Assembly: GCA_023375785.1 (NCBI GenBank) | Contig: SZWC01000519.1 | Coordinates: 74,176-138,175 of the forward strand | Direction: 5' to 3' | Source of the DNA: Penium margaritaceum | Lineage: Eukaryota > Streptophyta > Zygnematophyceae > Desmidiales > Peniaceae | Length of the DNA: 64,000 bases | In this document: in pieces, positions 36,241-50,200 of the stretch | Numbering within the stretch: the first letter of the stretch is position 1 | Layout of the letters: each line of letters begins with the position of its first letter | Program-made: the position numbers and the translations under genes | Notes under the pieces: generated by a model | Seen by the model: only the letters and a program-made list of their open reading frames with translations | The model's database searches: none | Told to the model about the DNA's origin: nothing

Positions 36241-39200
36241 TAGTATAACGTGACATAAACAGCATACACACAATGAAGGTGTGACCAATTCACCATGAAA
36301 ACAGTGATATTGTGACCAACACACCATAGACACAGTAAAAGTGTGACCAACGCACTATTGAAGCAGTTATAATATGATCTAAGCACCATAGCCAATTTAA
36401 GAAGGTGATCATAACACTATTAAAACAATGATATTTTGACTTCACCATTGTAGACACAGTGAAAGTGTGATCAAAGCACCATTGAAACAGTGATAATGTA
36501 ACGTAAGCACTATAGACACATTCAATGTGTGAACAAAGCACCGTTACAACAGTGATAATGTGACCAAAGGACCATAGACACATTAAAGGTATTACCAAAG
36601 CACTGTTGGAAAAGTGATAATGAGACCAAAGGACCATAGAAACAGTGAAAGTGTGACCAAAGCACCATTGAAACAGTGATAATGTGACATAAGTACCAAA
36701 GACACAGAGAAAGTGTGACCCGAGTACCATTGGAACAGTGATAATGTGACCAAAGCACCATACGCAAAGTAAACATGTGAACAGGGAACCATGAAACGGT
36801 GATCATGAGACCAAACCAACATACGCACATAAATGTGTGACCAAAGCACAATTGAAGCAATGATTATGTGACCTAAGCACCATGTAAGCGGTGAAAGTGT
36901 GACCAAAGCATCATTTAAACAGTTATAATTTGACAAGAGCACCACAGAAACCTTGAGTGTGTGCTCTGAACACCACTGAACGAGTGATTATGTGACCAAA
37001 GCACCATAGACAGAGAAAGCGTGACCAAAACACCATTGCAACAGTGGTGATGTGACCAAAGTACCACAGACATAGTAAGGGTGTGACCAAAGCACCATTG
37101 AAACAGTGATAATGTGTCCTAAACACCATAGACACTGTAACATTGTGACCAAAACACCACAGACCACTGATAATGTGACCAAAGAACCATAGACACAGTG
37201 AAAATGTAACCAAAGCACTATTGAATCAGTGATAATGTGACGAGAGCACCAAAGACAAAGTGAAAGTGTGATCAAAACACCATTGAAACAGTGATAACGC
37301 GATGAAATCGCCATATACACAGTGAACGTGTGACCGAAGCACCATTGAAACAGTGATGATGTGACCAAAGCACCACGGACACTGTGAGAGTGTGACACAA
37401 TCACCATTGAAACTGTGAGAATGTGACATAAGCACCAAAGACACTGTAAATGTTTTACCAAAGCACCACTGAACAGTAACAATGAGACCAAAGCACCAAT
37501 GAACAGTGAGAACGTGACATACCATAGACAAAACGAATGTGTGACCAAAGCACCGTGGAAACTATCATACCGTGAGAAAAGCACAATAGACACTGGGAAA
37601 GTGTGACCAACGCACCATTAAAACCATGATAATGTGACAAAAGAACTACAAACACAGTGGAAGTGTGACCGAATCAACATACAAAAGGTGATACTGTAAC
37701 CAAAGCACTATAGAAACAGAGAAGGGGTGACCAGAGCACCATACAAAAAGTGATAATGGGACCTAAGCACCATAGACAAAGTGAAAGTGTGGTCAAAGCA
37801 CCATTGAAACAGTGATAATATGACCAAAATACCATAGCCACAGTGAAAGTGTGACAAATGCACCATACAAACAGTTATATTGTGACCAAAGCACCATAAA
37901 CATAGTGAAAGGTTGTCCAAAGCACCATTGAAACAGTGATAACATGACACAAGCACCGTATACAAAGTGAAGGTGAGACCAAAGTAACATTGAAAAAGTG
38001 ATAATAAGACACAAGCACAATAGACACAATGCAACATTGACCATAGCACCATTGAAGCAGTGAAATTGTGACACAAGCACTAAAGACACACAAAACATGT
38101 GACCGAAGCACAATTGAAAGAGTGAAAATGTGACCTAAGCACCATAAACACAGTGAATGTGTGATCAAAGCATCATTGAAACAATTAAAATGTGACATAG
38201 GTACCAAAGACACAGTGAAAGTGTGACCAGTGTACCATTGAATTGTGATAATGTGACAAAAGCACCATAGGCAACGTAAACGTGTGACCAAAGAACCATT
38301 GAAACGATGATAATGTGACCAAAGCAACATATACACATAAATGTGTGACCAAAGCACCATTTAAACAGTGATTATGTAACCTAAGCATCATAGACACAGT
38401 GAAAGTGTGACCAACGCACCATTAAAACAGTGATAATGTGACATAAACACCATATAAACGGTGAGAGTGTGACCGAATGACCATTGAAACACTGACAAGT
38501 CGACAAGAGCACCATATACACTTTGAATGTGTGATCAAAACACCATTGAAATAGTAATGATGTTACCAAAGCACCATAGACACATAGAAGGTGTGACCAA
38601 AGCACCATTGAAACGGTGATGATGTGACCAAAGCACCATAGACTCCGTGAGGGTGGGACCAAAACACCATTATCACATGGATAATGGAACCTAAGAACCA
38701 TAGACACTATAAACTTGTGACCAAAGCACCACTTAAACAGTCATAATGAGACCAAAGCACCATAGACACAGTGCAAATGTGATCAACGCACCATTGAAAT
38801 AGTAAAAATGTGACCACCATAGACACAACGGAAGTATGACAAAATAACCATTGAAACTGTCATACTCCGAGCAAAGCACAATAGAAACAATGAAAGTGTG
38901 ACCAAAGCACCATTAGAACTGTAATAATATGACACAAGCACGGTAGACATAGTGAAAGTGTGACCAAAGCACCATCAAGACAGTCAAAATGTGACATAAG
39001 CACCATAGACACGGTGAAGGTATGACCAAAGCACCATTGAAACAGTGACAATGCGACCAAATCTCCATAGACACAATGGAATTGTGACCATTGCACCATT
39101 GAAATAGGACAAATAAGACCAAAACACAATAGACACAATGAAAGTGTGACAAAGGCACCATTCAAATAGTGATAAAGTGACCAAAGCACCATAAACACAG

Positions 39201-41380
39201 TGAACAGCTGTCCAAAGCACCATTGAAATAGTGACAATATGACATAAGCAATGTTGGCACAGTGAAGGTGTGACTAAAGCACCATTGAAAAGGTGATAGA
39301 GTTACCTAAGCACAATGGCCACAGTGAGAATAAGACCAAAGCACCATTCAAGCAGTGAAACTGTGACACACGTAATATTGACACAGTAAACGCGTGACCA
39401 AAGCACACTTGAAAGAGTGAAAATGTGACCTAAGCACCATGAACACACAGAAAAATGTACCAAAGCACCACTAAAACAGTGATAATGTGACCAAAGCTCC
39501 ATAGGCAGAGTGACTGTGTGGCCAAAACACCATTGAAAGAGTGTTAACTTAACCAAAGCACCACAGATATCGTGAAAATGTGACCAAAGCTCCATTAAAA
39601 CAATTGCAATGTGACCAAAGCACCACATACAAAGTAAAAGTTGGACCAAAGCACTATCGAAACAATCATTCTGTCACATACACGCCATAAACGTGGTGAA
39701 AGTGTGAACAAAGCACCATTTAAACAGTGGTAAAGTTACAAAAGCACCACACATACAATGATAGTGCGACCAAAGCACCATTGAAATAGTCATAATGTCA
39801 CCCAAGCACCATAGACACAGTGATAGTGTGACCAAAGCACCATTACAAAAGGGATAGTGTGACCTAAGGACAACATACACAGTGAAAGTATGACAGAAAC
39901 ACCATGGAAACCGTGCTAATGTGACAAAAGCACCATATCCACGGTGAATGTGTGATAAAAGCACCATTAGAACAATGATACTGTGACCTAAACTCTATCG
40001 AAATAGTAAACAGATCACAAAGGCACTATTGAAACAATGATAATGTGATCAAAGTACCACAAACACAGAGACGTGTGACAACTGTACCATTGAAACATTT
40101 ATAATATGACCTAAGCAGCATAAACACAGTGAAATTGTGGTAAAAGCAACATTGAAATATGGATAATGTGACTTAAGCAACATAGACACAGTGAAAATGT
40201 AACCAAAACACCATTAACATAGTGATAACATGACCAAAGCACCATAGAAACAGTGAAAGTGTGCCAAAAGCACCATCAAGATGGTTAGAATGTGATATAA
40301 GCACCATAGCCATGTTGAAAAGGTCACCATAACACTATTTAATCAGTGATATTGTGTTTTAACCATTATAGACAAACTTAAAGTGTGACCAAAGCTCAAT
40401 TGAAACAGTGATGATGTGACCTTAGCACAATAGACACATTAAAAGTGTGAACAAAGAACCATTGAAACAGTGAGTATGTGACCAACGCACATAGACACTG
40501 TTAAATTGTGACCAAAGCACCATGTAAACAGTTGTAATGTGCCCAAAGTACCATAGACACAGTTAAGGTATGACCCCATCACCATTGAAACAATGAAAAT
40601 GTGACCAAAGCACCATGGACACAGTGAAAGGGTGACCAGCCCACGATTAAAACAGCTATAATGTGGCGTAAGCACCAAGGACACTGTGAACATGTGACCA
40701 AAGCACTATTAAAATAGTGAGAATGTGACCAAGGCACCATAGACACAGTGAAAGTGTGCCCAACGCACCATGGAAAGAGTGAGAATGTGACATACGCACC
40801 ATAGACAAACTGAAAGTGTGACAAAATAAACCAATCAAACAGGGATAATGTGACATAAGCACAGTATACATAGTGAAAGTGTGACCAAAGCACCATTGAA
40901 AGAGTGATATTAAGACCAAAGCACCATGGACACAGCATAAGAGTGACCAAAGCACCATTGAAACAGCGATCATGTGACACAAGCACCACACGCACAATGA
41001 GAGTGTTATCAAAACACCATTGAAACAAAAATACAACCACCAAAGCACAAAAGAGACTGTGAAAGTATTACCCAGGTACCATTGCAACTGTATTAATGTG
41101 ACCAACGCACCATAGACACACTGAAATCGTGACAAAAGAACCATTGAAACAATAATAATGTGAGCTAAGCATTATAGAAACAGTGAAAGTGGACAAAGGC
41201 ACCATTGATACAGTGTAAACATGACTTAACCACCGTACACATAGTGAAAGTGTGACCTGGCAATATTGAAATACAGGTAATATAACGAAAGCACCATGAA
41301 GAGAGTGAAAGTGTGACCAAAGCACCATTGAAACAGCGCTAACATGACATAAGCACCATAAACACAGGGAAAGAGTCACC
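36241..41380 (+). repeat. 31/62-bp satellite array, segment 5 (orientation A)
   Basis: Begins within GGTCATAGTATAACGTGACA, where plus-strand sequence changes from GGTCACA... units to GTGACC... units. Alternation of the two half-units continues to CAAAG at 41380, where a unique island interrupts. Long minus-strand open frames here are repeat artefacts. Confidence 0.95.
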
Positions 41381-41691
41381 AAAGTGTCTGCAATTATCTT
41401 AGTGATTGCTTCAAGGGGTGCATCCACTGAGAAGATATGGAGTGACAGCCTCACGACAAAGGGGCTGTCACTCTATCTTTTCATATACGGAGAAAAGGGG
41501 CAAAGGTCCAAACAGTCTCACGACAAACCATTGTGCAAATCTCACCAAGACCTTGCCAACACTCTTGTGCAACAACGGTGAAGGCAAATCCACTTGCAGA
41601 GATTGCTCATGTGCACGACACTCCTATATGTATACGGCTAACAAAGCCGGACTGTGGTCGTGTTGCAATCCTCCTTCTCCCTCACCTTCGA
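41381..41691. other. Unique 311-bp island in the satellite, origin unknown
   Basis: Non-periodic sequence from TGTCTGCAATTATC to CTCCCTCACCTTC. Satellite resumes at GAAACAGTGAC and lacks only about 7 bp of a unit, so this looks like an insertion with little loss of target. Two overlapping open frames (65 and 97 codons) have no recognisable motif. CTCACGACAAA occurs twice (41450 and 41518). The C/T-rich right part could be LTR-derived, but no primer site, polypurine tract or terminal repeat is visible. Confidence 0.6.
41433..41477. other. Stable hairpin in the 41.4 kb island
   Basis: GAGTGACAGCC (41440-41450) pairs perfectly with GGCTGTCACTC (41463-41473) around a 12-base loop. The stem extends outward through AAGATA and TATCTT with a two-base bulge, giving about 17 pairs. 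It could be a terminator-like or small-RNA-like structure, or simply a relic. Function is unknown. Confidence 0.7.
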
Positions 41692-44190
41692 AACAGTGAC
41701 TATGTGACCTTAACACTGTAAACACAATGAAAGTGTGACTAAAGCACCATTGAAAAAGTGATTATGTGACCAAAGCACCACAGACGAAGTAAAAGTGCGA
41801 CCAAAGACACGTAGACAGAGTTAAATGTGACTGAAACACCATTGAAACAGTGATAATGTAACCAAAGCACATATAGATAGTAGAAGTATGACCAAAGCAC
41901 AATTGAAATAGTGATAATGTCACATACGACGTGTAGACACAGTGAAAGTGTGACCAAAGTACCATTGAAATATTGCTTATATGACCAACGCACCATATAA
42001 ACAGTGAAAGATAGATTAAAAGACCATTGAAGATACGATAATGTGACCCCAGCTCCATAGACACAATGAAAGTGTGTCCAAACTACCATCGAAACATTAA
42101 TAACGCTACCTAGGCACCATAGACACAGTGAAAGTGTGACCAAAGTGCCATTGCAACAGTGATAACATAAGCTAAGCACCATAGACAGAGTGAAAGTGTG
42201 ACCAAAGCACCATTGAAACAGTGATAACGGGACCCAAGCACCACAAAGACGGTGAAAGTGTGACCAAAGCACCATTGAAATAGTGATAATATGACCTAAG
42301 CACATTAGACACAGTGAATGTGTGACCAAAGTACCATTGAAATTGTGACAAGTGGGCCAAAGCCCCATATAACAGTGAATGTGTGACCAAGGCATCATTG
42401 AAACAAAACTAATGTGGAAAAAGCACCATAGACACAGTGAAGTGCGACCAAAGCACCATTGAAACACTGATAATGTGACCAAAGCACCATAGACACAGTG
42501 AAAGTGTGACCAAAGCAGCATTAAAACAGTGATGCCCTCATCTAAGTGCTATGGAAATAGTGAAGTGACCAAATCACAATTGATATAGTGATATTATGCC
42601 ATAAGTACCAAATCGTGACCAAAGCACCATTGAAATCGTTATAATATGACCTGAGCACTATATACATAGTGCAAGAGACCATGGCACCATTGCAACAGTA
42701 ATACGATGACCAAAGCACCAAATAAACAGTTCAGGTGTGACCAAAGCACCATTAAAAGAATGACAATGTGACCTAAGTACCATAGTCACAGTGAACACGT
42801 GACCACAACACAATTGAAACGGTGATGGTGTGGCCTGAGCACCTCAAACATAGTGAAAGTGTGACCAAAGCACCATTGAAACAGCGATAATGTGACTTAA
42901 GCACTACATAAACAGTGCAAGTGTGACAAAAGCACAATTGAAACAGCAATAATGAGACCAAAGCACCATGGACATAGTGAAAGTTTGACCAAAGCACCTT
43001 TGAACCAGCGCAAATGCAACCAAAGCACCATTGCAATTATAAAAGTCTGACCAGAGTACCATTGACAAAGACCAAAGCACCGTAGACACCGTGAAAGATT
43101 GATTAAAACAACATTGAAACGATGATAATGTGACCCTAGCACCATAGACATAGTGAATGTGTGTCCAGAGTACCATTGAAACAGTAATAGTGCGATTTCA
43201 GAAACATAGACACACTGAAAGTGTGACCAAAGCGCCATTGAAATAGTGATAATGTGACATCAGCACCATAGACAAAGTGAAAGTGTGACCAAAGCACCAT
43301 TGAAAGAGTGATAACATACCTAAGCACATGAGACACGGCAAAAGTGTGACGAAGGCACCATTGGACCAAAGATAATGGGACCAAAGGACCATAGACACAG
43401 TAAACGTGTGACCAAAGCACCATTGAGACAATGATAACTTGACCATAGTACCATAGACACAGTGAAAGTGTGATCAAAGTATCATTGAAACAGTAACGTT
43501 GTGACCTAAGCACTATAGACACAAAGCAAGTGTGACCAAAGCACCATTGAAACTGTGAAAACATGACCTAAGCACTATAGATACAGTGCAAGTGACCAAA
43601 GCACCATTATAACATTGATAATGTGACCAAAGGACAATAGACAGAGTGAAAATGAGACCAACGCACCATTGAAACAATGGTTATGTTACCATAGACACAA
43701 TGAAAGTGTGACCAGATCACCGTTGAACTAGTGATGGTGTGACCTACGCACCACAGACGTAGTGAAAGTGTGAACAGGGTACCATTGAAACTGTGATACT
43801 ATGACCAGAGCACTAAAGACATAGCAAATGTGTGACCAAAGTACCATTAAAACAGCAATAAAGTGACCAACGCACCATAGAAAGGGTGAAACTATGACGA
43901 AAGCCTTTTGAAAGAGCAATAATGTGACCAAAGCACCACATACACAGTGAAAGCATGACCAAAGAACCATTCAGACAGTGATGATGTGACTTAAGCACCA
44001 TATACATGGTGAAAGTATGACCAAAGTATCATTGAAATAGTGATAATATGACCTAAGCACCATAGACACTTTGGACATGTGACCAAAGCACAATTGAAAC
44101 TGTGATAACATGACCAGAGCACCATAGACACGATTAAAGTATGACCAAAGCACCATGGAAACAATGATGGTGTGACCAAAGCACCATATA
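41692..44190 (+). repeat. 31/62-bp satellite array, segment 6 (orientation A)
   Basis: Continuation of the array before 41380, in the same orientation, up to CACCATATACATTTACC, where the strand flips. No gene is visible. Confidence 0.95.
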
Positions 44191-44216
44191 CATTTACCCT
44201 GTCTATTGTGCTTTGG
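44176..44216. repeat. Inverted junction of satellite strands
   Basis: ACCAAAGCACCATA is followed after about 15 bp by TATTGTGCTTTGGT, its inverse with one mismatch. This is the exact point where orientation A changes to B, a head-to-head join with a short non-repeat spacer (TACATTTACCCTGTC). Confidence 0.8.
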
Positions 44217-47200
44217 TACTATTGTCACTGTTTCAATGCTGATTTGGTCACATTTTCACAGTGTTTTTACTGTTCATGTCACATTATCACTAGTTAAATG
44301 GTGCCTTTGTCACACTTTCATTGTGTCTATGATGCTTAGGTCACATTATCATTGTTTCAACAGTGCTTTGGTCACACTTTCATCGTATCAGTGGTGCTTA
44401 GGTCACATTGGCCTATTCTCAATGGTGCCTTGGTCACGCTTTCACTGTGTTCATGGTGCTTATGTCCCATTTTTAATGTTTCAATGGTTCCTTGGTCATA
44501 TGGTCACTGTTTCTGTTTTGCTTTGGTCACACTATCACAGTTTAAATGATGCGTTGTTAACACTTTCTTTGTCTATGGTGCTTTGGTCACATTGTCACCA
44601 TTTCAATGGTGTTTTGGTCACACTTTCATTGTGTCAGTGGTGCCTTGGTCATGTTGTCGCTGTTTCAAGGGATCTTTGGTCATACTTTCACCACGTCTAT
44701 GGTGCTCATGTCACATTATCACTGTTTTAATGGTGATTTGGTCACAATTCTACTTTGGCAATGGTGTGTTTGCTACATTTGCACTGTTTCAAATGTGCTT
44801 TTGTCACACTTTTATTTTGTCTATGGTGCTTTGGTCATCTTTTCAGTGTTTAAATGGTCCTTTGGTCATTTTTTCACTCTATCTACGGTGCGTAGGTTAC
44901 ATTATCACGGTTTCAATGATGCTTTGGTCACACTTCCACTGTGTCTATGGTGCGTAGGTCACATTAGCATGGATTCAATGGTGCTTTGGTCACACTTTCA
45001 CTATGTCTATGGTGCTTAGGTCATATTATCGCTGTTTTAATGGTGATTTGGTCATGCTTTAACTGTGTCTATGGTGCTTAGGTCACATTAGCATTGTTTT
45101 AATGGTGCTTTGGTCACACGTTCACTGTGTCTATGATCCTTATGTCCCATTTTCACTGTTTCAATCGTGCTTTGGTCACACTTTCACTGTGTCTTTCATG
45201 CTTATGTCACTTGATTTCAGTTTTAATGTTGCTTTGGTCACACTTTTATGTGTCCATGGTACTTTAGTCACATTCTCACCATTTCATTAGTGCTTTGGTT
45301 ACACTTTCATTGTGTCTATGGTGTTTATGTAACATTGTCATTCGTTTAGTGGTACTTTGGTCACACATTCATTGTGTCTATGGTGCTTTTGTCACGTTAC
45401 CACAGTTTCAATGGTTCTTTGGTCACACTTTCATATTGTGTATGGTACTTCCGTCACATTCTCACTCTTTTGACGGTGCTTTGGTCACGTTATTATTGTT
45501 TCAGTGGTGCTTTGGTCACACTTTCACTCTATCTATTGTACTTTCGTCACACTACCACTGTTTCAATGGTTATTTGGTCACACTTTCACTATGTCTTTAG
45601 TGCTTTGGTCACATTCTTACTGTCTTAATGGTGCTTTGGTCACACTCTAACTGTGTCTATAGTGCTTAGGTTACATTATGGGTGTTTCAATGGTGCTCTG
45701 GACACGGTTTCACTGTGTCTATGGTGCTTAGGTCACATTATCACTGTCTCAATGGTGCATTGGTCACGCGTTCACTGTGTCTATGCTGCTTAGGTCACAT
45801 TATCACTAGGTCGATGGTAACTTGGTCACACACCTACCGTGTCAAAGGTGCTTTGGTTACATATGCACTCTTTCAATGGTATTTAAGTCATTGTTTCACT
45901 ATGTCCATAATACTTTGATCGCATTATCACTGTTACAGTAGCCCTTTGGTCACACTTTCACTGTGTGTATGGTGTTTTGGTTACGTTGTCACTGTTTCAA
46001 TGGTGTTTGGTCACACTTTTATTGTGTCTATGGTGCTTTGGTCATATTGTCACTCTTTCAATGGTACTTTGGTCACATTTTCATGGTGTATATGGTACGT
46101 AGGTCAAGTCATCACTCTTTCAATGGTGTTTTTGTTACCTTTCACTGTGCCTAGGGTGCATTGGTCACATTATCAGTTGTCAATGGTGCTCAAGTCACAC
46201 TTTTACTTTGTGTATGGTGCTTAGGTCACATTATCACGGTCTCAATGGTGCTTTGGTCACACTTTCACAGTATCTATGGTGCTTATGTTCCCATTATCAC
46301 TGTTTCAATGGTGCTTTGGTAACAATTTCACCGTATCAAAGTTGCGTTTGTCATTTCATGGCAGTGTCAATGGTGCTATGGTCACACGTTTACTATGTCC
46401 ATAGTGCTTTTGTCACTTTATCACAGTTTCAATGGTGCTTTGGTCACACGTTCACTCTTTCTACGGTGCTTTAGTCACATTATCACTGTTTCAATGGTGC
46501 TTTGGTCACAGTTTCATTGTGCCTATGGTGCTTAGGTCACATTGTCACTATTGCACGGTGCTTTGGTCACATAACTACTGTGTCGATGGTGCTTTGCTGA
46601 CATTATCACTATTTCAATTGTACTTTGGACACGCTTTCAGTGTATTTATGGTAAGCTGGTCACATTACCAATGTTTAAATGGTGCTTGGGTAACACTCAC
46701 AATGTCTTTAATGCTTGTGTCACATCATCATTGTTCAATAGTGTTTTGGCCACGCTTTCGATGTATCTATGGTGCTTTGTGTACATTTGCATTATTTCAA
46801 TGGTGCTCTGGTCCCACGTTTATCACGTCCACGGTGCTTTGGTAATATTATAACTGTTTCAATGGCGTTTTGGTCGCGCGTTTACTGTGTTTGTAGTACT
46901 AAGGTCACATCATGACTGTTTCTATGGTGTTTTGGTCAAACTATGACTGTGTGTATGGTGCTTATGTCAGTCTATCACGGTTGCAATGGTGCTTTGGTAA
47001 CTATTTCACCATGTCTATGGTGTTTAGGCTACAATATCACTCTTTTAAAGGTAATTTTGCCACACATACATGTTTCCATGATACTTTTGTCATGTTATCA
47101 CTATTTCAGTTGTGATTTGGAAACATATTCACTGCCTCTATGGTGCTTTTGTCACATTATCACTGTTTCAATGGTATTTTGGTCACACTTTCACATTGTT

Positions 47201-50200
47201 CATGGTACTTCAGTCACACTATCACTGTTTCAATGGTGCTTTGGTCACACGTTCACTGTGTCCATGGTGCTTAGGTTACATTGTCACTGTTTCAATGGTG
47301 CGTTGGTCACACCTTCACTGTGTTTGTGGTGCTCTGGCCACATTATCCTTGTTTTAATGGTGCTTTGGTCAACCATTCATATTGTCTATGGTACTTTGGT
47401 CACATTGTCACTGTTTCAATGGTCATTTGCTCACACATTTACTATATTTATAGTGATTTGATCACATCTGTACTGTTTCAATGGTCCATTGGTAACACTT
47501 TCACTTTGTCTATGGTGCCAAAGTCACGTTATCACTACATCTATGTTGCTTAGGTAACACTTTCACCATCTCTATGGTGCTTACGTCACATTATCGCTCT
47601 TTAATAGTGCTTTGGTAACACTTTCATTGAGTCTCGGGTGCTTTGGTCAGATTATCACTGCTTCAATGGTGCTTTGGTCACGCTTTAACTTTGTCTATAG
47701 TGCGTTGGTCATACAATCACTGTTTTTCTGGTGCGTTTGTCACAAGTTAACTGTGTCTATGGTGCTTTGGTCACATTATCATGGTTTCAATGGTGCTTGG
47801 GTAACACGTTCACTTTGTCCATGGTGCTTTGGTCACATTCTCGGGGTTTCGTCATTGCTTTGGTCAAACTTTCATTGTCCAGTGGTCCTTTTGTCACATT
47901 ATCACTGTTTTAATGGTAATTTGGTCACACTTATGCTGTGTCTTTGGTGCATTGGTGACATTATCATTGTTTCAATGGTACGTTGGTCATGCTTTAAAGG
48001 TGTTTATGGTGCTTTGGCCACAATGTTGTTGCGCCAGTGGCTATGGTGCTTTGGTCACATTTTCACATTGTCTATGGTACTTCAGTCGCATTATCACCGT
48101 TTCAACAGTGCTTTGGTCACACTTTTGTTGTCTATGGTGCTTTGGTCATACTATAATTATTTCAATAGTACATTGGTCACACTTTCACTGTGTCTATGGT
48201 ATCGTGGTCACACTATCACTATTTCAATGGTACTTTGGTCACATTTCTACCGTGTCTATGGTGCTTTGGTCGCATTCTCACTCTGTCAATGGTGCTTTCA
48301 TCATAGTTTCAATCTGTCTATGGTGCTTTGGTCACATTATCACAGTTTCAATGGTGCTTTGATCACACGTTTATTATGCCCATGGCGCTTCAGTCGTGTT
48401 ATCGTTGTTTCATTCGTGCGTTGGCTTCACTTTCAGTGTGTCTATAGTACTAATGTCACGTCATCACTTTTCCAATGGTGTTTTGGTCACACTTTCACCG
48501 TGTCTATGGTGCATTGGTCACATTATCACTGTTTCAATGGTAGTTTGGTCACACTTTCAGTGAGGCTATGGTGGTTAGGTCACGTTTTCACCGTTTAAAT
48601 GTTGCTTTGGTCATACTTCCACTGTGTTTATGGTGCTTAGGTCACATTATCACTATTTCAATGGTGCTATAGTCACACATTTATGTTTCCATGGTAGGTT
48701 GGTCATATCATCACTATTTTTATGGTGTTTTGGTTACATATTCACTGTGTTTATAGTGCTTAGGTCTCATTATAAGTGTTTCAATGGTGCTTTAGTCACG
48801 CTTTCACTGTGCCTATGTTGTATAGGCCACATTCGCATGGTTTCAATGGTCCTTTGGTCACACGTTCACTGTATTTATGGTGCCTAGGTCCCATTATCAC
48901 TGTTTCAATTGTGCTTTGGCTACACTTTCACTGTGTCTATAATGCTTACGTCACATTATTTCTGTTTGAATGGTGCTTTGGTCACACTTATATGCGTCCA
49001 TGGTATCTGGTCACATTATCACCATTTCATTAGTGCTTTGGCTACACTTTCACTGTTTCCATGGTGTTTAGGTCACATTGTCATTAGTGTAGTGGTACTT
49101 TGGTCACACATTAATTGTGTCTATGGTGCTTTTGTCCGGTTATCACTTTTTCAATGGTACTTTGGTCACACATTCACATTGTGTATGATTCTTTGGTCAC
49201 ATTATCACCTTATTCCTATTTTGATGGTACTTTGGTCATACTTTGACTGTTTCTATAGTTGTAAGGTGATATTATCACTATTATAATGGTGCGTTTGTCA
49301 CAATTTCACTGATTCTACAGTGCTTATGTCATATTATCAACGTTACAATGGTGATTTGCTCGTTTTTTTCCTGTGTCTATGGTACGTTGGTTACATTATA
49401 TCTCTTTCAATAATGTGTTAGTCACACCGTTACTATGTCTATGGTACTTACGACACATTATCACCGTTGCAATGGTCTTTTGGTCACACTTTCACTGACT
49501 ACGACACTGAGGTAAATCAATCACCTGTTCAATGGTGCGTTGGTCTAATTGTTATGTTCCTATTGTCCTTTCGTTACACTATAAAGTGTTCAGTGGTGCA
49601 TTGGTCACACATGTGTTGTGCCTATGATCCTTTGGTTACATTGTCACTGTCTCAATTGTGCTTTGGTCAAACTTTCAGTGTGTTTATGGTGCTTTTGTCA
49701 AATTATCGCTGTTTCAATGGTACTTTGGTCAAACGTTCATTCTGTCTTATGTACGTTGCTCAGAGTATCACAGTTTCAATGGTGCTTTGGTCACACTTTC
49801 ACTGTGTCTATGACGACAATGTCACATTGTCACTGTTTCAATGGTGCTTTGGTGACACTTTCACTCTGTCTATGGTGGTTATGTCATATCGTCACTGTTT
49901 CAATGGTGCTTTTGTCACACATTTACAGTTTCTATAGATGTGAGGTCACGTTATCAATGCATGAATGGTGCTTTGGTCACAGTTTAACTGTGTCTATGGG
50001 GTTCAGGTCACATTGTGACTGTTTCAATGGTGCTTTGGGCACACTTTCACTGTGCATATGATACGTCGGTCACATTGTCACTGTCTCCATGGTACTTTAG
50101 TCACAATTTCATTGTGTCTATGGTGCTTTGGTCACACTTTAGAGGTGCCTCTGGTCCCTAGTCACGTTGTCACTATTTCAATGGTACTTTGGTCACACTT

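Noticed and set aside
47612-48598. 328-codon plus-strand open frame and many similar frames of 60-260 codons in the 31-bp satellite
   Set aside because: They only repeat short words dictated by the 62-bp unit. Frames rotate with period, similar frames overlap on the same strand, and there is no domain, start context or codon bias apart from the repeat.
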